Assembly: GCF_019711515.1 (NCBI RefSeq)
Contig: NZ_JAIGNO010000005.1
Location: forward strand, 1-64,000
Origin: Qipengyuania qiaonensis
Lineage (GTDB): Bacteria; Pseudomonadota; Alphaproteobacteria; Sphingomonadales; Sphingomonadaceae
Length of the DNA stretch: 64,000 nucleotides
Reading direction: 5' to 3'
Part shown: piece by piece, positions 1 through 8,285 of the stretch
Numbering within the stretch: position 1 is the stretch's first letter
How the letters are laid out: each line of letters opens with the position of its first letter
The notes under the pieces: model-generated
The model's database searches: none
Seen by the model: only the letters and a program-made list of their open reading frames with translations
What the model was told of the DNA's origin: nothing
Made by a program: the position numbers and the translations under genes

Positions 1-153
1 TAATATCACCAACCGGACGAGGCCCACACTCCGAAAAATTACGCCCCGAAGTGTGCCAAATGTTTTGACGACGGACAATGGTGCATTCCTGTTTGAACGG
101 CGGGGAGCTTGGTGGTATAAATTTGTTACCTAATGAATATTCGGAACCGCAAT

Positions 154-173
154 CGTGTGCAAGGAGGCACACG
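154..173. other. Small perfect hairpin upstream of the HxlR gene
   Basis: CGTGTGC at 154-160 and GCACACG at 167-173 form a perfect 7-bp stem around the loop AAGGAG, followed by TTT. It could be a weak terminator for a gene lying left of the window or a structure in the leader of the gene at 207. The rest of 1-206 shows no gene. Confidence 0.3.
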
Positions 174-206
174 TTTGAGCCTCGGTAACAAAGAAGGAAC
201 CAGCCT

Positions 207-614
207 ATGGCGACGCGACAAACGGAAGGTCAGGCGGCTTGCATACTCGAACCGGGTCAATGCCCCGAATGCGCACGGATCAACGAGGTGCTGACGCGGG
301 TTGGCGACCGCTGGAGTGTACTGGTCATCATCTCGCTCGCCCGTTACGGGACGCTGCGGTTCAACGAGCTTAAGCGGAATCTCGGCATTTCTCAGCGCAT
401 GCTCAGCCTAACACTGAGCGAACTGGTGCGCGACGGACTGGTCAACCGCAAGCACTATCCGACCATCCCGCCCAAGGTCGAATACTCGCTCACCGCAATG
501 GGCGAGTCGTTTCGCGAACCGGTCAGCGCGATGGGCCTTTGGGCGCTCGAAAACCTTCCGGCTATCGATTCCGCAAGACGAAATTATGATGCGCACCGCA
601 ACGATCACCCGTAG
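207..614 (+). CDS. HxlR-family winged-helix transcriptional regulator
   Basis: 135 aa, the usual HxlR size. The order is N-terminal CPEC (about residues 19-22), the helix containing VGDRWSVLVI, the recognition region LRFNELKRNLGISQRMLS, and the wing around LVNRKHYPTIPPKVEYSLT, which is the typical HxlR plan of a dimeric DNA-binding protein. Many family members sense electrophiles or oxidants through an N-terminal cysteine, and the two cysteines here would fit that role (inference). The ATG has GAAGGAACC upstream at good spacing. There is no obvious target beside it: the next genes are on the other strand and have their own TetR regulator, so it may be autoregulatory or control a gene left of the window. 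Confidence 0.9.
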   Translation: MATRQTEGQAACILEPGQCPECARINEVLTRVGDRWSVLVIISLARYGTLRFNELKRNLGISQRMLSLTLSELVRDGLVNRKHYPTIPPKVEYSLTAMGESFREPVSAMGLWALENLPAIDSARRNYDAHRNDHP

Positions 615-638
615 TGCCCGGTTCGCTTCCGCATTGCG

Positions 639-1424
639 CTATTCGGCAGTCCCGCCCGCTGCTTCGCCGCATTCGACCACAAAGCGGCGCGCCATTTTCG
701 CCAGCATCATGTTGAGATAGCCCGCGAACAACCGGAAGCCGAGCGGGTAAAGCCGCTTGATCTGTTCCGGCTCGTTCACCAGCACGCCCAGATGCTTGCC
801 GTGCTCGCGCGCCTTGGTCGCCACCTGCATCATCGCGCCAAGGAAATCGGGGTGTGTGAACTGCAGCGGGATACCGAGGCTGGAGGACAAGTCGGCAGGG
901 CCGACGAAGATGACGTCGATACGCGAGAGCGACATGATCTCGTCGAGATTGGCGATCGCTTCGCGGGTTTCGATCTGCGCGATGGTCAGCACGGCCTCGT
1001 TGGCCGCGTTGATCCTTGCAGCAACGTCGCCCTGACCCATTCCGAAGCCGAGATTGCGCGTCATAGCCAGTCCCCGCGAGCCATGCGGCGGGTAAAGCGC
1101 GGCCGTCAGCAATGCCTCACCATTGGCGCGCGAATTGATCATCGGCGCAACGATCCCAACTGCGCCGAAATCCAGCGGCTTTCCAATCGCTCGCCGGTCG
1201 AGCGAAGGTACCCGCACAAGCGGCGCGCAGCCGTGCGCCTCGCAAGCCATCGCAAGGGCAGCGACCTGCTCGGGGCCGACGGTTCCATGCTCGGCGTCCA
1301 ATATCAGGAAATCGAAACCGGCGCGGGCAAGAATTTCCGCCTGGGCCATGCTGCTGCCTGGAGTGAACACACCGAACACTGCCTCCCCGCCGCCAAGTTT
1401 CGCGCGCACTGTCTTGGCCGTCAT
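639..1424 (-). CDS. HpcH/HpaI-family aldolase
   Basis: 261 aa, typical length for class II pyruvate aldolases that cleave 4-hydroxy-2-oxo acids using a divalent metal. Family signatures visible are FDFLILDAEHG near residue 37, APLVRVPS near residue 66, the IAQIET segment, and VGPADLS with the metal-site Asp. The start at 1424 overlaps the stop of the upstream TetR gene by 4 nt (ATGA), so the two are translationally coupled. A longer frame continues upstream but runs through the TetR gene. The substrate cannot be read from the sequence. With the divergent Fe/2-oxoglutarate oxygenase it may form a small catabolic unit controlled by the TetR protein (inference). Confidence 0.88.
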   Translation of the reverse strand: MTAKTVRAKLGGGEAVFGVFTPGSSMAQAEILARAGFDFLILDAEHGTVGPEQVAALAMACEAHGCAPLVRVPSLDRRAIGKPLDFGAVGIVAPMINSRANGEALLTAALYPPHGSRGLAMTRNLGFGMGQGDVAARINAANEAVLTIAQIETREAIANLDEIMSLSRIDVIFVGPADLSSSLGIPLQFTHPDFLGAMMQVATKAREHGKHLGVLVNEPEQIKRLYPLGFRLFAGYLNMMLAKMARRFVVECGEAAGGTAE

Positions 1425-2101
1425 TGCTCCAGTCCTTTTTCTTCGAGTGCGTCGAGCCGGGCGATGAGCCGGTCCTTGAACGCTGGGCCGGCATCGGCGC
1501 ACAGGGTGATGAACATCCCGCCCATCATCTGGATGCGGTACTGGGCAAGCTGGATATAGCCGTTCATCCAGTCCTGCCGCGCGAGGCGCTGCGAGGCGAA
1601 CAGGCGTGTGGCGAGCCGGGCCGGATCTATCCGTCCTTCGAGCAGGCCCTGGTCCACTGCATCGCGACACACTTGGATCGCTTCCTCGACCGAACGCGCG
1701 AAGATGCCGGAGGCGGATTTTTGCTCGAAGAAGCCGATTCGCTCGCCCGCAATGAACGCAGCGCGATAGAGCGGTTCGTCCGAGGCCAGCAGCGCGAGCA
1801 GCGAGGTGGCAAAACTTTCGACCGTGGCGATGGGATCGGTGTGATCGAGGTCGGTTCCCGCATCCATCACCGCCCGCATGCGCTCCACCACCAGCGTTTC
1901 CAGCAAATCGCTTTTGCGGCCGAGCAGGTTGTGGACCGTGGGTACGGTCACATCGGCGCGCTCGGCTAGCCGGGCCAGGGTCAGTGCGTCGATCCCTTCG
2001 CGGGCGATCATGGTCGCCGCGCAGCCAAGGATATGGTCGCGCCTCTGGAGCTTGTTCGCAAGCCGTGTTGCCTGTCCGCGCGCCTGTGGCTGGCTGGCCA
2101 T
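1421..2101 (-). CDS. TetR/AcrR-family regulator
   Basis: 226 aa. The N-terminal three-helix DNA-binding domain spans about residues 20-65: RRDHILGCAATMIAREGID, then LTLARLAERADVTVPTVHNLLGRKSDL. The C-terminal ligand domain is not assignable. The ATG at 2101 is chosen over a GTG at 2113 because GAGG lies 11 nt before the ATG but only 2 nt before the GTG. It is divergent from the PhyH-like gene and co-transcribed with the aldolase, so it probably represses both (inference). The unusual VPTVHNLLGRK replaces the more common FYxHFxxK pattern in helix 3. Confidence 0.88.
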   Translation of the reverse strand: MASQPQARGQATRLANKLQRRDHILGCAATMIAREGIDALTLARLAERADVTVPTVHNLLGRKSDLLETLVVERMRAVMDAGTDLDHTDPIATVESFATSLLALLASDEPLYRAAFIAGERIGFFEQKSASGIFARSVEEAIQVCRDAVDQGLLEGRIDPARLATRLFASQRLARQDWMNGYIQLAQYRIQMMGGMFITLCADAGPAFKDRLIARLDALEEKGLEQ

Positions 2102-2124
2102 GAAGAATTGCACCTCGAATTAGC

Positions 2125-2154
2125 TTGACTGACATATTTGCATGAGCATAAAAT
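2125..2154 (+). promoter_or_regulatory. Sigma-70-like promoter for the PhyH-like gene
   Basis: TTGACT at 2125-2130 and TAAAAT at 2149-2154 are separated by 18 nt in the AT-rich divergent region between the TetR gene and the dioxygenase gene. A transcript starting near 2161 would leave a leader of about 45 nt. A TetR operator is expected here but no clear palindrome was recognised. Confidence 0.45.
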
Positions 2155-2204
2155 TTTATCAAGAATAAAAATTGCCGATTCGTATCCACTGAGGAGCTTC
2201 TGCG

Positions 2205-3371
2205 ATGGTTACCGACATTTCCGCTTCGATCGACGTCTGCGCGGCGCATTACGGCAAGGATGCAGAGGCCATGCGCGCCTATCTGGTCGCAGGCCAGGAA
2301 CGCGCTCTGGCGCTGCTCAATCGCGGACCGATCCGGTTCGATGACGAAGGTGTGCTCGCCGCCGATATCCGCGCGGCCTATTCGGCTTACGGCTTCTATG
2401 TTTTCAAAGGTGCAGTTTCGGCGGAGGAATTGGCCGATCTTGAAGCCGGGATCGACGATCTGCGCTCGCGCTTCCCGCTTCAGCCGGGCGGCGAAACCGA
2501 CGCGCAGGGCAATCCGGCAGTGGGCGCGGGCAATCGCGCGCCAACGCTGCAATGGGTCAGGCCGCTATCCGATCCGCTTGGCGGCACGGAACTGTGGAAC
2601 GGTCGCCATCAGGTGAAGCTGTTCGAACCGCAGGCCGCGCAGGATGCGCCCGAATTCGCACCCTTCGTGCTGATGGGGCATGTCCAGTTCTCCGACGAGT
2701 GCCTGCGCGCCTATGCCCATCCACAGCTTCTGCGCGTCGCGGCGGCGATCAACGGGGAGGACTTTGCGCCGTTTCACGACGTAATCTTCTTCAAGGATCC
2801 CGGGTTGGGCGCGGCGGTATCTTGGCACCAGGATGGCGATACGCACTGGGATCACCCCGCGTTCGACGAGGACATCCATGGGTTCAATTTCATGCTCCAG
2901 CTATACGGTTCGACTGCGGTCAACGGAGTCTGGGTCGTGCCCGGCACGCACAAGCTCGGCAAGATGGACATCAAGGCGATGATCGCCGAAGCTGGATCGG
3001 AACGGCTGCCCGATGCCGTTCCGTTGGTCTGCGAAGCCGGCGACGTCGTGATATGCAACCGTCAGCTGGTCCACGGCTCATTCGCTAACACCGGCTTCGA
3101 ACCGCGGCTGACGATCAATTACGGTTTCCACCGCCGCGCTTCGGTTCTCAATATCAAAGGTGCCGGAATGCACAGCGAAGCGGCAGTCTATGACGATGCC
3201 CACATCCGCGAACGTTCACGCGCACTTGGTCTTGCAATCGCGGCGCGTCGGGCGCGGTTTCCGGAGGAGGCGGCATTCGAATACAAGCCGCTTGCAGGCG
3301 AAACTTTTGTCTATGATGCAGCCGCCAGAGCGAGCCTCCACGACTACAATCTGCGCGACCTTAGCATCTAG
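2205..3371 (+). CDS. Phytanoyl-CoA dioxygenase (PhyH)-family Fe(II)/2-oxoglutarate oxygenase
   Basis: 388 aa. The iron site is visible: H208-x-D210 in SWHQDGD and the distal H290 in LVHGSF, followed by FEPRLTINYGFHRR, which supplies the 2-oxoglutarate-binding arginine. Fold elements such as AYGFYVFKGAVSAEEL near residue 64 match PhyH proteins. The ATG has AGGAG 8 nt upstream. It is cytoplasmic, without a signal peptide. The substrate is unknown: bacterial PhyH proteins hydroxylate CoA esters, amino acids, ectoine or natural products. Being divergent from a TetR-aldolase pair, it probably hydroxylates a compound whose product the aldolase later splits (inference). Confidence 0.85.
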   Translation: MVTDISASIDVCAAHYGKDAEAMRAYLVAGQERALALLNRGPIRFDDEGVLAADIRAAYSAYGFYVFKGAVSAEELADLEAGIDDLRSRFPLQPGGETDAQGNPAVGAGNRAPTLQWVRPLSDPLGGTELWNGRHQVKLFEPQAAQDAPEFAPFVLMGHVQFSDECLRAYAHPQLLRVAAAINGEDFAPFHDVIFFKDPGLGAAVSWHQDGDTHWDHPAFDEDIHGFNFMLQLYGSTAVNGVWVVPGTHKLGKMDIKAMIAEAGSERLPDAVPLVCEAGDVVICNRQLVHGSFANTGFEPRLTINYGFHRRASVLNIKGAGMHSEAAVYDDAHIRERSRALGLAIAARRARFPEEAAFEYKPLAGETFVYDAAARASLHDYNLRDLSI

Positions 3372-3557
3372 GCCGTGCATCTCATAGATCGCACTGATCC
3401 AGAACTTTGCCAAAGACGACTTCATCGCGGTCGTCGGACCAATTCTGGCACAGCCGAAATGCTTGATCGATCAAACACGCGTATTGGCGTTTCCAGATAT
3501 TCCGGCGAGAACGGCCTGCAGAGACGGTCCCGAAGTCGAACAGGGATTTGGGCGCAT
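3372..3557. other. Gap with a start-less open frame
   Basis: Non-coding stretch after the dioxygenase gene. On the plus strand a frame stays open from 3391 to the stop at 3568-3570 (59 codons) without a plausible start codon. It reads like protein (for example IQNFAKDDFIAVVGPILAQ) but matches nothing I recognise. It may be the tail of a decayed gene or chance. Confidence 0.2.
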
Positions 3558-3965
3558 TCAGCGCGCATAGATTGCCAGCAAGCTCGTCATCATTTGTCGC
3601 CCGCCATCTTGGGCCGCCGCAAGCACTTCGGGTGGGGCGTCACGCCAGAATAGCGGCGAAGCCATCATTTCGACATCCGCATTCTGCTTCAGCGTCTCAA
3701 GGATGGCAAACGCCGGATGGTCGCGCGGGTCCTTGCCGGCTGCAGCCAGTTGCGCGAGCAATGCCACGAGCAATTGTGCGTGGCCAACGGCTCGATCTGA
3801 ACGCGTGGCGCGGCGTGGCGAAGCCGGCGCGTTGGTCGCCGGGGCCTGCGTCCAGGTACGCTTGAGGGGCGCGGTAGCACTGTCTGGCAGGCGAACGCGC
3901 GGCAAGCCGGAGTATACGGATATCGCCATACTATTTGCAGTGGGCCCGCCTCGCGCGCTTGTCAC
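3558..3965 (-). CDS. Hypothetical small protein
   Basis: Up to 135 aa. The C-terminal half looks like real helical protein (HAQLLVALLAQLAAAGKD, then FAILETLKQNADVEMM and DGGRQMMTSLLAIYAR). The N-terminal 55 residues are rich in Ser, Thr, Pro and Arg and look less natural, so the true start may lie further in or the gene may be degraded. It belongs to no family I recognise. It lies between the metabolic genes and the toxin/T3SS island on the same strand as the next two genes, with a 43-nt gap. Confidence 0.4.
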   Translation of the reverse strand: MTSARGGPTANSMAISVYSGLPRVRLPDSATAPLKRTWTQAPATNAPASPRRATRSDRAVGHAQLLVALLAQLAAAGKDPRDHPAFAILETLKQNADVEMMASPLFWRDAPPEVLAAAQDGGRQMMTSLLAIYAR

Positions 3966-4008
3966 TGCGCAAAACGATTAGGCGTCATCTGGCCCTGTTG
4001 AAGCCCTC

Positions 4009-4479
4009 CTAGATCAGCCCTTCGATCGGAATCGAGGAAATGATTTGGGCTGGTTTGGGGTCGCGAGTGCCAGGTCTGGTAGGAACGCTGACAATGGCGA
4101 TCCTGGCGGTTGGTCGATCAAGATCCTCGTACACAAAAGACATGGCCTCGAAGTCGGGACTGTCGATGACATCGGGGTCGCGAATCCAATCTTCTCCCAA
4201 AGCCTGCGCGAATTCCGGCGCAAGGTCTGCCAGATTTGTCTCGGCGTCGAGCATGGCAAGATACTTTTCGCGATCGGGCAAATCGCCAAAGAAGCGATCC
4301 TGAACGCTTTTTGACGCGTAGGTCAGGCGGCCGAATTCGCGGCTGCCGAAGGGTCGGTTGTTTCCCGGAAAGTCGTTGGACAGAGCAGGAGGCAGCTCCA
4401 TTGCTACGCTTTCCGGGGGCGACTGCGAACAGGCCATCAGCAACGTTGCGCACATTCCTGCGAATGCGCCCGTTGTCAT
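4009..4479 (-). CDS. Small predicted lipoprotein of unknown function
   Basis: About 156 aa from the ATG at 4479, which lies 4 nt after the stop of the upstream gene. The N-terminus MTTGAFAGMCATLLMACSQ is a lipoprotein signal with a C-terminal-leaflet style lipobox (LMAC) at about residues 14-17, so the mature protein is tethered to a membrane. The rest is acidic, with a VQDRFFGDLPDREKYLAML segment and no known domain. The SD-like AGGAG is only 1 nt from this ATG; another in-frame start lies at 4455, and an upstream one at 4533 would overlap the previous gene. The tight coupling to the 475-aa protein suggests a partner role, for example periplasmic immunity (speculative). Confidence 0.65.
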   Translation of the reverse strand: MTTGAFAGMCATLLMACSQSPPESVAMELPPALSNDFPGNNRPFGSREFGRLTYASKSVQDRFFGDLPDREKYLAMLDAETNLADLAPEFAQALGEDWIRDPDVIDSPDFEAMSFVYEDLDRPTARIAIVSVPTRPGTRDPKPAQIISSIPIEGLI

Positions 4480-4483
4480 GCTC

Positions 4484-5911
4484 CTATGGGCGCACCGAAG
4501 TAATCTGACTGGTAAAGGCCTGGAAGGCTTCACTGCTGATCATCCTGTTGTTGGTCTCCGGATTAAGCGGAAGAGCCGTATCGCGCAGGATATCCGCAGC
4601 GTCCGAAGTCGGATCACCAATTACCGCGTCAACCGAAGCGCTGATGACACGCTTTGACACGAAATCAACGACGGGACCAGCGGGTCCGGTATCAATGAAT
4701 TTCAAGAGCCCGCCAACAACATCGGCGGCCAATTGACGCTGCGCCTCAACGTCGGCTGTGATCTGTTCGGTTGCAGTATAGGTAGAGGCCATGAAATAGC
4801 CCAGCGACTCCGCCGTTGCGTATAGCTCGGTGCCATCGGCCAGAGTGATCTGACTTTCGAGCTGGTCGACCGCATTGCCGGTCAGGTCATTGCCCAGCTG
4901 AAGACGCGCCATGGTCTCGCCGAGCGCGTCGGCCTGCCCGCTCTCAAGCATACCTTTGGCATACGCGATCATCGCTGCGCCATCATCGAAGCGGCCGTCC
5001 TGCGACAGTTCGAGCGTGATCCCGGTCGTGTTGCTTCCTAGCACATCGCTCATGTCATCGACGACCGCGGCGATGGTGTCAGACTTGCCGATCACGGTGA
5101 AGCCGGGGAGGCTGCCGACATCATCGACTTCGGCAAGCCTCGTGCCGGCAGCATCAAAGGCGCGTGCGCGCTGCTCCACGCTGTCGATCGGAGAAGTTCC
5201 ACCCACCGAACTTGCGCTGGCTACCGCCTCCATGATCGCGGTATAGCTTTCGGTATCCCAGCTCAGGCTGCTTGCGCTTGCCATGCCCATGCTTGAAGTG
5301 GTGATGTTGCTCTCGATCGAGCTGTCGATCACGGCTTGCAACTCGGTATCGTCAAGCAGGCTCAACGCTTCGGTCACGGCCTGCCCGCGCATGCTGGCGA
5401 CAACCGTGCCGACCGCGTTGGCTTCGGCGTCCGCAAAAGTCGACGTCGAGGAGCCGATGCTAGTGGAGCTGAAGCCACTGCTGTCGGTCGTCAACGGGGC
5501 GATCTCGGCGATGAAGTCCAGCTTCTGCTGGGTGCCGCCATGGGTCGCAACGGCAGCGGCCAGTTCGCCTATCGGAGTGAAGCCATCGCTGTCGCCACCG
5601 GTAGTGGAGAAAGCCTCGGCGACGCGGGCAAGCTGCGTTCCATCGAGTCCGCGCGCCAGGTCGGCGAAGAGTTCCTGCCGCTCGGCACTCCCTAACCCGC
5701 CAATGATCGGACGGGACTGCATGATTTCACCGGCGAGCTTCTGAAGGTCGTCGTCGGACAGGCCTTCAATGACCTCCTGACGCTGCGCCGGCGGCAGTGC
5801 ATCGAGGTCGGATGCAATACTGCGCAGTTCGCCGGGGGTTACCGGATTGAACAGGCCGGAAGAAAGGCGTTCCTGTGTGCGACTGATGGTGTCTTGGACG
5901 GGATCGGTCAT
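4484..5911 (-). CDS. Large polar protein of unknown function, effector- or toxin-like
   Basis: 475 aa, with no signal peptide. It is rich in Ala, Ser, Asp and Thr. The N-terminal part (about residues 1-90) has helical repeats such as LRSIASDLDALPPAQRQEV and LSDDDLQKLAGEIMQ. The middle is Ser-rich (about residues 140-240), and the C-terminus carries a mildly hydrophobic stretch near TGPAGPVVDFVSKRVISASV. The ATG at 5911 is preceded by GGAG at 6-nt spacing; an upstream in-frame start at 5992 lacks support. It is divergent from the WHH nuclease gene and shares its style: no Sec signal, similar helical N-terminal segments, low hydrophobicity. Being next to a T3SS, it is a candidate secreted substrate (inference). 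No family was recognised. Confidence 0.7.
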   Translation of the reverse strand: MTDPVQDTISRTQERLSSGLFNPVTPGELRSIASDLDALPPAQRQEVIEGLSDDDLQKLAGEIMQSRPIIGGLGSAERQELFADLARGLDGTQLARVAEAFSTTGGDSDGFTPIGELAAAVATHGGTQQKLDFIAEIAPLTTDSSGFSSTSIGSSTSTFADAEANAVGTVVASMRGQAVTEALSLLDDTELQAVIDSSIESNITTSSMGMASASSLSWDTESYTAIMEAVASASSVGGTSPIDSVEQRARAFDAAGTRLAEVDDVGSLPGFTVIGKSDTIAAVVDDMSDVLGSNTTGITLELSQDGRFDDGAAMIAYAKGMLESGQADALGETMARLQLGNDLTGNAVDQLESQITLADGTELYATAESLGYFMASTYTATEQITADVEAQRQLAADVVGGLLKFIDTGPAGPVVDFVSKRVISASVDAVIGDPTSDAADILRDTALPLNPETNNRMISSEAFQAFTSQITSVRP

Positions 5912-6083
5912 TTGGAACTCCAAGAAATCAGGGATTGATCGCTCAGTGTAATGCCCGAAGCCGTGCCAGGGCGAACTCCGCAAATCGAGCAAGCTTGCTA
6001 GTCGTTTTGACTATGCTCGACGGACAGGGCCGGAGGTAGCTTGCCAAACATCCAGGAAGTTCAAATTCGTCGGAGCTTTGAAG

Positions 6084-7655
6084 ATGGTCGAAACAGCATC
6101 GGCACAGGGCGCGCAGGGATCGATTTCCGTGGCAAGCAATGCGGGCACGAGCGCGGACCCGCAGACCGCTGCCACAGCAATCATAGACCGCAACACCAAT
6201 CCTTCCGGTCTCGACATGGAAGGCGTAAGGCGCGACCTTGCGGCGCTTGCCGCGCAGGACACAGATTTCGCCGCCGAGGTACAGACTGCGGTCGAGGCTC
6301 GACTTACGCCGGTGCAGCGCGGACAGCTCGCCTCCGCAAGCTATTCGATCGATGCACCCGATGGCGGCGCCATCGCCTTTGCCGAAGATGGCATCACCGT
6401 GGCGGAACAGTTTGCATCGCCACAAGGCAGCCCCAGCCGGCAACAATATGATCGGTTCGACCGCATCTGGGGCGATGGCAATCCCGCAACCAATGATGTG
6501 GCCTCCATTGAGCAGGGCCTTCGGGATCTCAGCGCCAGCGGCCTGACGCTGGCGCAGCTAGAGGCCGCCACTGGCACACCTGCTGCCGCCAACGAAAATG
6601 CGATCGACACGTCCACCTTGATCGCCGACCTGACACAGATGGGTATCGATGTCGTCGGTATTGTCGACCCGACCGGCATCGCCGATGGCGCGAATGCCAT
6701 CATTTCGCTGGGCCGCGCGGGGCTGGCTTTGTGGAATGGTGAGGGTAGCGAAGCGCTCGGCCATATCGGGAATGGTGCGCTTTCAGCAGTCAGCATCCTG
6801 CCGCTGGGCGACCTTGCCAAGGCGGGCAAGATCGGCAAGTGGGCCGACACGATTTCCAGCGCCGTGCGCGCCGCAGCGGACAGCCCCGCGGTGGCCCGCA
6901 CCGTCGAACCGCTGCTGCGCGAGATCAGGACCAATCTGGACCGCATTCCACAAAGTGCGCTCGATGCCCTGCCATCCAGCGCACGCGAATCGGTCGAGCA
7001 AATGAAGACGCAACTCGACGAATTCTTCGGCGCAGGCGCGCGCAATGCCGACGAGGCGATCGCGGGTGGGCGGATCACCGCCAACGGCACATTAGTGCTC
7101 GATACAAATCGCGGCGCAACGTTCCAGGCCGGGGGCCGCACCCAAGCGATCGGTGACACGCCGAGTGTTGCCCCGCGCGCCGATGGGCGGCAAATGGTGA
7201 CCGACGTGAACGGCGAACAGACTATTGTGCGCCGTCCGAGTCAGGACAATTACGATACGCGTGTGGTGAATAATGACGGAACGGTCACCTACACTCGGGA
7301 AGGGCAGAGCGTGACCTACGATCAGAACGGTTTCCCGATCTTCGAGGCCACAGCTGACCTCTATCTCAGCCCGGCAGCGATCAATTCGCGGAGCGACCGT
7401 GCGCATTTCCAGGAAGCCAACGAGATGATGCGCGACGCCCTGCGCGCGGATCCCTCGCTGGCTCAGCGCCTGGGCCTCAACAACGATCAGGTCGCCTTCC
7501 TGACCCGCGACACGCCTGCGGGAAGCTCGCCCCCCGGTCTGACTTGGCACCATCATCAGGACACCGGTCGGATCCAGCTTGTCGATCGGGATGTCCATGA
7601 CCACTTCTCGGGAGGACACACCGGGGGTATGCGTATCTGGGGCGGTGGCCGCTAA
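6084..7655 (+). CDS. Polymorphic toxin with C-terminal WHH (HNH/Endo VII) nuclease domain
   Basis: 523 aa. Residues 1-30 are polar (Ala, Ser, Gly, Thr) without a Sec signal. A helical region follows, then a pre-toxin-like hydrophobic segment at about 190-255 (VGIVDPTGIADGANAIISLG, LSAVSILPLGDLAKAGK). The C-terminal 40 residues have the WHH signature TWHHHQDTGRIQLVDRDVH from residue 487, then a GHTGGM motif. WHH nucleases are toxin tips of polymorphic toxins that cut DNA. The ATG at 6084 fits GGAG at 6072 (8 nt); a TTG at 6078 is too close. No RHS, VgrG, PAAR, LXG or two-partner secretion domain is visible, so the export route is open; the adjacent T3SS is a candidate. The immunity gene follows after 11 nt. 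Confidence 0.85.
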   Translation: MVETASAQGAQGSISVASNAGTSADPQTAATAIIDRNTNPSGLDMEGVRRDLAALAAQDTDFAAEVQTAVEARLTPVQRGQLASASYSIDAPDGGAIAFAEDGITVAEQFASPQGSPSRQQYDRFDRIWGDGNPATNDVASIEQGLRDLSASGLTLAQLEAATGTPAAANENAIDTSTLIADLTQMGIDVVGIVDPTGIADGANAIISLGRAGLALWNGEGSEALGHIGNGALSAVSILPLGDLAKAGKIGKWADTISSAVRAAADSPAVARTVEPLLREIRTNLDRIPQSALDALPSSARESVEQMKTQLDEFFGAGARNADEAIAGGRITANGTLVLDTNRGATFQAGGRTQAIGDTPSVAPRADGRQMVTDVNGEQTIVRRPSQDNYDTRVVNNDGTVTYTREGQSVTYDQNGFPIFEATADLYLSPAAINSRSDRAHFQEANEMMRDALRADPSLAQRLGLNNDQVAFLTRDTPAGSSPPGLTWHHHQDTGRIQLVDRDVHDHFSGGHTGGMRIWGGGR

Positions 7656-7666
7656 AGGAATTGGGA

Positions 7667-8146
7667 ATGGCTGAAATCGTGTGGGAACATTACATTGATG
7701 TGCCGGTGAAGGGCGATGAGAGCGCCGTCAGCGCGCTTGAAACCCGGCTCGATGTGAAACTCCCTGAGTCGGTTCGCCGGACCATCATCGATCATGCGGG
7801 CGAGGCGCCCGAACCCTCGGGTATTCAGGTCGGCGACAAGTCGATCACCACCTTTGGCACGGTGCTCTATGCAGGCGGCACCAAGGATGAGGCGCGCTAT
7901 TCCTACTCGATCGAACGCTGGGTGGAGGCGATCGCACGCTGGAGCGGTGCGAGCGACGCTTCGCAGCTCAAGCTTTTCCCTTTTGCCACCAACACCGCGA
8001 CAGGCTATTTCTGCCTCGATTATCGGGAAGACCCAGCGGCACCCACCATCGTTTTCGTCGATCTAAACTACGATTTTGACGAAAGCACGGCGATTCTGCC
8101 TGTCGCCTCCGACTGGGAGGCCATGCTCGCCAAACTGCACGACTGA
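7667..8146 (+). CDS. SMI1/KNR4-family immunity protein, likely cognate to the WHH toxin
   Basis: 159 aa. It has the SMI1/KNR4 pattern: an N-terminal helix leading to VKLPESVRRTIIDHAGEAPE, the conserved core FATNTATGYFCLDYRED, and a C-terminal IVFVDLNYDFDEST followed by the final helix. This superfamily supplies immunity proteins in many polymorphic toxin loci, often against HNH/WHH nucleases, by direct binding in the cytoplasm. The ATG at 7667 has AAGGA 7 nt upstream; a TTG 6 nt earlier is too close. It directly follows the toxin gene, the classical cognate position. It has a clear paralogue at 9621-10094. Confidence 0.85.
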   Translation: MAEIVWEHYIDVPVKGDESAVSALETRLDVKLPESVRRTIIDHAGEAPEPSGIQVGDKSITTFGTVLYAGGTKDEARYSYSIERWVEAIARWSGASDASQLKLFPFATNTATGYFCLDYREDPAAPTIVFVDLNYDFDESTAILPVASDWEAMLAKLHD

Positions 8147-8285
8147 GCCTGCTCGCCACGCGCGACGTGATACTTAAACTCCGAGTAGAATAGAGCTGGT
8201 TTCGCTTGCTGGGCACCGCATCACCAATGACATTGGAGAACATTTGCCAGGACAGTGGGCGCACGCAGAGCGCCGAGGAGCTATA

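Noticed and set aside
1424..2552. Long minus-strand frame extending the aldolase to 637 aa
   Set aside because: It runs through the TetR gene in another frame; the ATGA overlap at 1421-1424 gives the real start.
8190..8285. In-frame upstream extension of the 8286 gene as a toxin remnant
   Set aside because: About 30 codons only, with no coherent motif; the SD at GAGGAG fixes the start at 8286.
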